NCBI GenBank assembly: GCA_030039755.1
Contig: JASHUY010000082.1
Location: 1 to 58,527, forward strand
Length of the DNA: 58,527 nt
Source of the DNA: Acidimicrobiales bacterium
GTDB taxonomy: Bacteria; Actinomycetota; Acidimicrobiia; Acidimicrobiales; RAAP-2
Direction: 5' to 3'
Below are positions 54,098 to 58,527 of the stretch, in pieces; position 1 is the stretch's first letter, and each line of letters opens with the position of its first letter. The notes under the pieces are model-generated. The model saw only the letters and a list, made by a program, of their open reading frames with translations, was not told where the DNA came from and ran no database searches. The position numbers were made by a program, and so were the translations under genes.

Positions 54098-55164
54098 CTC
54101 ATCACCTCCCAGGTGCCGAGATGGGGCGGCCCCGGGCAGATTTGCAGATCGGGGGGATAAATAGATGGCTCAGCGCTGATAAGTGCCGCGATAGCAGCGA
54201 AAGTCGCCGTGTCTCGCAGCTCGGTTGGCGTGACACTGACCGGAACACTTCGATCCGCGAGGATTCGCTTTACGTCCTCCAGCCCGGAGCCGGGCTGAAA
54301 CGCAGTCCTGATGAATGCCAATCGCTCTGCCGAGGTTGAGCCGCGAGAGCTGGCAGAAGTGCGCCACGACCCGCCTTCGTCGAACCGCTTCGTTACGGGG
54401 TGATTGGTATGGCATAGCAGACCGCCCGCCACCGCGACCTCGACCACCTCATCACTCGAGCATTCGAAGCCGCGAATGACGCCCGGCCCGGCGAGCGCGT
54501 AGTGCTGCCCAGACGCGTGGGGAATCTCGGTGACGAGCTTGCATGCTTGGGCGAACGACGGGGTTTCGAGAAGCGTGCGCAATACGAAAGCGACGGGTAG
54601 GCCTGCCGGGGAGTGGGTGAGCATCGGCATGGTGTTGACGCATACGCCAAGCCCGTGGCGCGCGATTCCCGTAAGGCCGATCATTCCTGCCGCCGTCAAC
54701 ACCATCGACTCTGAGCCAGCGCGGGTTTCCAGATGGAGCAAGAGCTGCGAGCCGTCGAGGTAGCTCGGAAGGTCCATGTTCTGGGCCAGGAGCGCGGTTG
54801 CCTGCTTGCGCTGCACTCCGGCGGAGACCGTAGCACCGAGCACACTGCATCCCGACCCTTGCTCGGCCAAGTGCCACCACTGCTCGTCCATGAAGTTGTA
54901 GGTAAGCACGTCGCTGAGATCGGCGTGAGCTGCCTCGGCGATCCCACGGACCTCTTCGAGAAGGTCGGGTGCCAGTGCCTCGCAGATGGCGACAAAGTGG
55001 GTTTCAGCAAGGAAGGATTCGAGGTAGCGACGAGGGGAATCACCCGTCGCACGCCCGAGCGCGTCATGCCAGCGCTGGAGCGCATCGGCTATGAGGTCGC
55101 GAGCCGCCTCACCGTGGGCCTGCCCCCGGGCCCGTCCTGATCCCCGGCACTCGATCACCTGCAT
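54088..55164 (-). CDS. C45-family autoproteolytic acyltransferase/amidohydrolase (second copy)
   Basis: The protein of about 358 residues has the C45 N-terminus MQVIECRGSGRARGQAHGEAA (spread over the start), EEVRGIAEAAHADLSDVLTYNFMDE, and the self-cleavage site GSGC/SVLG with the nucleophile Cys near 106. Further features are LLAQNMDLPSYLD and GIARHGLGVCVNTMP. It is closer to classical acyl-CoA:6-APA acyltransferase-like proteins than the copy at 47353. ATG at 55164 has AGGTGG upstream; ATG at 55179 is an alternative. It probably cleaves an amide bond in the compound imported by system 3. Confidence 0.87.
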   Translation of the reverse strand: MQVIECRGSGRARGQAHGEAARDLIADALQRWHDALGRATGDSPRRYLESFLAETHFVAICEALAPDLLEEVRGIAEAAHADLSDVLTYNFMDEQWWHLAEQGSGCSVLGATVSAGVQRKQATALLAQNMDLPSYLDGSQLLLHLETRAGSESMVLTAAGMIGLTGIARHGLGVCVNTMPMLTHSPAGLPVAFVLRTLLETPSFAQACKLVTEIPHASGQHYALAGPGVIRGFECSSDEVVEVAVAGGLLCHTNHPVTKRFDEGGSWRTSASSRGSTSAERLAFIRTAFQPGSGLEDVKRILADRSVPVSVTPTELRDTATFAAIAALISAEPSIYPPDLQICPGPPHLGTWEVMRWW

Positions 55165-55261
55165 CGTCACCACCTGCATCCTCGTCGCAACATGCGCACG
55201 CGATGCACCGACCGGTTACGAATTTCGCTCCGACCAACTTCATGCGGCTGTGTGTACGACA

Positions 55262-56404
55262 TCAGCCCCTCGCCTCCGCTTCTATCTCGACGACCATGTG
55301 CTCGAAGGCGAGGGCGGGAAGGCCGACCAGACTGACTTCAACCTCCTCTCCGAGTGCCTGTCGCAGCAGCGAAGCAACCAGAGATCGATCGGCGTGAGTG
55401 GTATTGCGGAAGAAGGCAGTGACACGGAGAAGGTCGGTCAGGCCGAGCCCGAAAGGTGCAAGGACCACCTCGATGTTTCGCAGGCTTCGCGTCGTCTGGA
55501 CCGCAAGCTCGTCCGGGTTAATGACAGCGGCAGTGCTCGTGAGTGACACCTGTCCACCGACGAGCGCGGTCCTGCCGACAAGGCATCCGTGGCGGTACGG
55601 GAGATGGAATGGCCAGTCCCAGTGCCCTTCGGGGGAGGAGTGGGCCACCTCGCCTGCACCGTCCCGTCTCTTAACGGCGAGTAGCTGCATTACGATCAAT
55701 TCGCCTGGTCGCGCTAACCACGGCACGGGAATACCAGTTGCTACCGGCCCAGGTTCGTCGAAGTACTTGGAGCGGACACGAGCGGCCGTTGCCCAGTCCT
55801 CCATCGTCCCGGAACCGACATAGTAGATGTTGAACTTCACCGCTTCCGCGAAGGTGGCGCCGCACGCTCGAATTGCGGCGTCCAGTTCACTCATAAGCCT
55901 GTGCGACTGCTCGGCGATCCCCCCTTCCCCTGGTCGGCCGCGGCCACTTACAAAGATGACGTTGCCGGTTGCAAGCCGGTCTGGGAAGAGGCTCGACCCA
56001 TCGGCGTGAGCGTGCCCGCTGTCAGGCGACTTGCCGTCCGCAGGTGGCAATTCGATTTGGATCGGTGTCGGCGAGGAGATTGCTTGTAAGACGAGGCGCC
56101 TGCCGGCCTCAGGAGGCATCGGCATGGGTACGAGGAGCACGCTGGGTTTGACAGTCTCGCCGAGGGCTTCTGAAAGCTCCGATTCGATGTCGGAAGGTGC
56201 CGCCAGCGCTTTGTCGTAGAACGCATCGAGACTTAGGCAAGATCCGAGCGAGCGACCAGCCGCCTGCAACCGCCGCTCGATACGCCGGAGTTCGAATTGC
56301 ACGCTCTCGCGAAGTCGGCTTCCTCCGCTCCGCTTATCGAGCCCACTCTCGGTGCCGATGAAAGCCAGTCCGTCGACCGTGTCGGAGGGCTGGCGGGCGT
56401 TCAT
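55262..56404 (-). CDS. Three-domain RidA/YjgF-family protein
   Basis: The 380-residue protein is three RidA-like domains in a row: about 10-112, 138-247 and 265-380. Domain 2 shows NVIFVSGRGRPG, AAIRACGATFAEAVKFNIYYV and RPGELIVMQLLAVKR. Domain 3 shows LVGGQVSLTS and LRNIEVVLAPFGLGLTDLLRVTAFF. Single RidA proteins form trimers and hydrolyse enamines/imines, so this fusion may be a one-chain trimer. The Arg needed for deaminase activity in RidA is not seen at the expected place in any domain (domain 2 reads ATGIPV there). The function is therefore uncertain. It starts 10 bases after the MmgE/PrpD stop. Confidence 0.82.
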   Translation of the reverse strand: MNARQPSDTVDGLAFIGTESGLDKRSGGSRLRESVQFELRRIERRLQAAGRSLGSCLSLDAFYDKALAAPSDIESELSEALGETVKPSVLLVPMPMPPEAGRRLVLQAISSPTPIQIELPPADGKSPDSGHAHADGSSLFPDRLATGNVIFVSGRGRPGEGGIAEQSHRLMSELDAAIRACGATFAEAVKFNIYYVGSGTMEDWATAARVRSKYFDEPGPVATGIPVPWLARPGELIVMQLLAVKRRDGAGEVAHSSPEGHWDWPFHLPYRHGCLVGRTALVGGQVSLTSTAAVINPDELAVQTTRSLRNIEVVLAPFGLGLTDLLRVTAFFRNTTHADRSLVASLLRQALGEEVEVSLVGLPALAFEHMVVEIEAEARG

Positions 56405-56414
56405 GGCATCCCGT

Positions 56415-57887
56415 TCATGACTTCCGTCGAGTTGTCCGACCGAGCTGACGCGGGAACAACGCGTCGAGGTTGCTCAGTTGGTCGAGGCAGCTTACGGCAT
56501 GTGCCAGGTCCGCGGCGCCTGTTCGACCGAGGCTTGGCACGGCGAGCCGCATGAATTTCTCCTCCAGCTGCATCTCGCTGAGCGGACGCTGCGGGCCGCC
56601 GCTCGGATGTTCCGCCGACCCCTCGAGCCAATCGCCGGAGCGCAGCTCGATCCGCACCTTGGCCGGCATCCGACTGCGGTCCTCGTCGTAGATCCGGGTG
56701 AACTCGGAATCAGACGAGAACCTCACCCTCTCCGACAATGCCCCGATATCCGGATTGGCGAGGCGACGCGGGTCGTACCACTCCGGCCCCGGCTGCACGG
56801 CGAGCAGCGCCATGCTGACGGCGTAATTGATGCTGAACTCGGCGTCCACGAGGTTCGCTGGATGCGGGTCTGTGAAGCCGAAGTCTTCGATCACGCCGAC
56901 ACCGACGACCTCGACACTCGCCACCTCGTTAGACGTGAGTGGTCGGCCGCGGGTGGCATCGATGACGGCGTCGAGGGTCGTGTGCAACCAGCGGCAGCAG
57001 CTGTAGGGTTTGATGCCGGAACTAAGAATCCGCCACTCGCTGCCGAGGCCATCGGTCAGCTCAGCCTCTCTCAGCTGGTCCGAGGCGCTCATCCGCCAGA
57101 GCGATCTGGTCCCCTCGAGCACCCGCCTTGGGCCGCGGAATCCCGCTGTTCGTAGGCGACAGGCCTGCACACCGCCAAAGGCGGCCCAGGCGACGCTGTC
57201 CTTGTGCCACGACAGGGGGCGCTCGCCCCAATTCCACTGCCGAGCCGAAGGGAGGCTCGCAATCACGCCAGCCAGACCGAGTACCTCTGCAGTCTCGAGG
57301 GACGGCATGCCGCTCGCCCTGGCCGCCGCGGCGGCGGCACCGAGCGTCTGGTGGGTCCCGATTCCCCACACCTCTGCCTCTCGCCCGACCGACGGCCAGA
57401 TCGAAGCGGCGACGCGTTCGCTTACCTCATAACCGGCGATAATCGCCACGAGGAGCCCCTGCCCGTCGACATGGCGCTCTTCTCCGACTGCAAGCGCAGA
57501 GGACACCACGCTTGAAGCAGGATGGCCGAACAGCGATGACTCGTCGTAATCGAGCGCGTTCACGTAGAAGGCATTTAGCAGTGCCGCCACCTCGGCTGCG
57601 GTCGTTTCATCGTGGCCGAGTAAGTGGGCCGAACCCTGGGCTGCAGCGAGGTTCCCATAAGCCACGAGCACTGCTTCGCCGAGCTCGGTCGTCGATCCAG
57701 CCAGTCCACAGCCGAGCGAATCGAGCAGTATCCGCTTGGCTGCGGCGACGACCGGCTCAGGCAGTTCGCTATAGGTAAGACCGCTGCAGAACTCCGCCAG
57801 CGCCGAGGTCGGAGAGGGCACTTGGGCCTTGCTCTGCACGTCGAGCTGGGCAGACGGGACCGTCGAGCTAGTCAATCCAGGCCTCAC
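56415..57887 (-). CDS. MmgE/PrpD-family protein
   Basis: This protein of about 490 residues is in the MmgE/PrpD family (2-methylcitrate dehydratase, iminodisuccinate epimerase, cis-aconitate decarboxylase relatives). Recognisable segments are AKRILLDSLGCGLAGS, AFYVNALDYDES...GHPASSVVSSALAVGE, GIGTHQTLGAAAAAARASGM and KPYSCCRWLHTTLDAVI. GTG at 57887 overlaps the binding-protein stop by 20 bases; an ATG at 57959 would overlap by 92 bases and is less likely. In this setting an iminodisuccinate-type substrate or a hydroxy-acid dehydration are possible, but neither can be shown. Confidence 0.87.
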   Translation of the reverse strand: MRPGLTSSTVPSAQLDVQSKAQVPSPTSALAEFCSGLTYSELPEPVVAAAKRILLDSLGCGLAGSTTELGEAVLVAYGNLAAAQGSAHLLGHDETTAAEVAALLNAFYVNALDYDESSLFGHPASSVVSSALAVGEERHVDGQGLLVAIIAGYEVSERVAASIWPSVGREAEVWGIGTHQTLGAAAAAARASGMPSLETAEVLGLAGVIASLPSARQWNWGERPLSWHKDSVAWAAFGGVQACRLRTAGFRGPRRVLEGTRSLWRMSASDQLREAELTDGLGSEWRILSSGIKPYSCCRWLHTTLDAVIDATRGRPLTSNEVASVEVVGVGVIEDFGFTDPHPANLVDAEFSINYAVSMALLAVQPGPEWYDPRRLANPDIGALSERVRFSSDSEFTRIYDEDRSRMPAKVRIELRSGDWLEGSAEHPSGGPQRPLSEMQLEEKFMRLAVPSLGRTGAADLAHAVSCLDQLSNLDALFPRQLGRTTRRKS

Positions 57888-58527
57888 GGAAGCGGTAGGT
57901 CGTGAGCGAGAAGGAGCTGCGATCAGGGACGAAGCCCTGGACTCGTGCGTTGTGGGCATCGATCTGGTTGTACCAACCCCAGTTCAGATAACCGCCCTCG
58001 TCCCATTCGATCTTTTGCGCTTCGTGAATCAGCTCGGTTTGCTTGACCTTTGTAATCGTCGCGTAGGCCTCGGTGACGTACTTGAGCCATTCTTCGTTGT
58101 GCCAGTGCGTTTCGTTGTATGGAGCGGTGGGCAACATGCTTGTGGCTGCTTGGACGAGGAAGTCCCGAGTGGCCCAGTAGGTAACCGAAAACGTGCTCTT
58201 CAAGAAGTACTTGGCAAAGAAGGCTGTCGGCGTCGCGTTGAGGACGCTGACATTCACGCCAGCGGCGACCGCTTGGGCGGCAAAGACTTCAGAAGCCTCG
58301 ACCACCCCGAGAGCGACGTCGGAGGTAACAAGCTGGACCGACATCCCTTCTCTACCGGCCTGCTTGAGCAGACTTTTGGCTTGATCGATGTCCTGACGGC
58401 GTTGCGGAAGGGCGTCGTCGTATGCTGGGTCGTAGCGACCGTAAAGGTCGTTCGCGATGGATCCCTGCCCGTCGAGCACAGAGGTGATGAGCCCGGGTCG
58501 ATTAGCAATCAACCGAAAGGCTTGGCG
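57868..58527 (-). CDS. Family 5 extracellular solute-binding protein (system 3), C-terminal part
   Basis: The frame is open to the window edge and reads RQAFRLIANRPGLITSVLDGQG at the right end, a typical SBP_bac_5 core segment. It continues with IDQAKSLLKQAG and ends YRFREAWID. About 219 residues are visible; the N-terminus and signal peptide lie outside. It is the receptor of importer 3 and the first visible gene of this minus-strand operon. Confidence 0.9.
   Translation of the reverse strand, partial: RQAFRLIANRPGLITSVLDGQGSIANDLYGRYDPAYDDALPQRRQDIDQAKSLLKQAGREGMSVQLVTSDVALGVVEASEVFAAQAVAAGVNVSVLNATPTAFFAKYFLKSTFSVTYWATRDFLVQAATSMLPTAPYNETHWHNEEWLKYVTEAYATITKVKQTELIHEAQKIEWDEGGYLNWGWYNQIDAHNARVQGFVPDRSSFSLTTYRFREAWID

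Overview
The window is a high-GC bacterial chromosome segment. Gene content fits a deep-branching actinobacterium such as an Acidimicrobiia-like lineage: a hopanoid operon, a three-gene proton-pumping transhydrogenase, a P450-type single-cluster ferredoxin, GTG starts with 4-base stop/start overlaps, and many Opp/Dpp-type importers. The lineage is inference; no rRNA gene is present.

Bases 1-16500 look like core genome and are extremely GC-rich. On the minus strand lies a tightly coupled hopanoid operon read right to left: hpnC, hpnD, hpnE, a polyprenyl diphosphate synthase, squalene-hopene cyclase and the start of hpnG, with a good promoter at 6591-6619. To its right are a small HTH protein, pntAA-pntAB-pntB, a CtaG-like oxidase assembly protein overlapping an ABC1/UbiB kinase-like protein, mscL with a zinc ribbon, a ferredoxin, gltX, a YdcF-like protein, and tRNA-Gln(CTG) and tRNA-Glu(CTC).

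Immediately after the tRNA pair the content changes to accessory uptake and catabolism, and base composition is visibly less extreme. Module A (16.6-28.2 kb) has a ROK regulator divergent from Gfo/Idh/MocA oxidoreductase, TIM-barrel isomerase, a complete Dpp-type importer, a second oxidoreductase and a second isomerase. This looks like uptake and oxidation/epimerisation of a sugar or sugar conjugate. Module B (28.3-43.7 kb) starts with a probable IS110 remnant and a TetR gene, then VOC, SDR, a fold-III PLP decarboxylase, a binding protein and two tandem paralogues of the N,N-dimethylformamidase large-subunit family. It continues with another binding protein, two permeases, a double ATPase and a second TetR. 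Module C (43.7-50.3 kb) holds a PLP lyase/decarboxylase divergent from an agmatinase-family ureohydrolase, a cyclase-family hydrolase, and an operon of C45 acylase, MDR reductase and PhyH dioxygenase. Module D (50.3-58.5 kb, minus strand) is a third importer operon carrying an MmgE/PrpD protein, a three-domain RidA protein and a second C45 hydrolase.

Modules B-D are rich in enzymes that act on C-N bonds (amides, guanidines, imines) next to three Opp/Dpp importers. Three promoters of modules B and C share GGTAC-type operator half-sites, including two near-identical 14-bp palindromes 18 kb apart. I propose one co-regulated island for import and dismantling of an unidentified amide-linked compound. 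The substrate cannot be read from the sequence.
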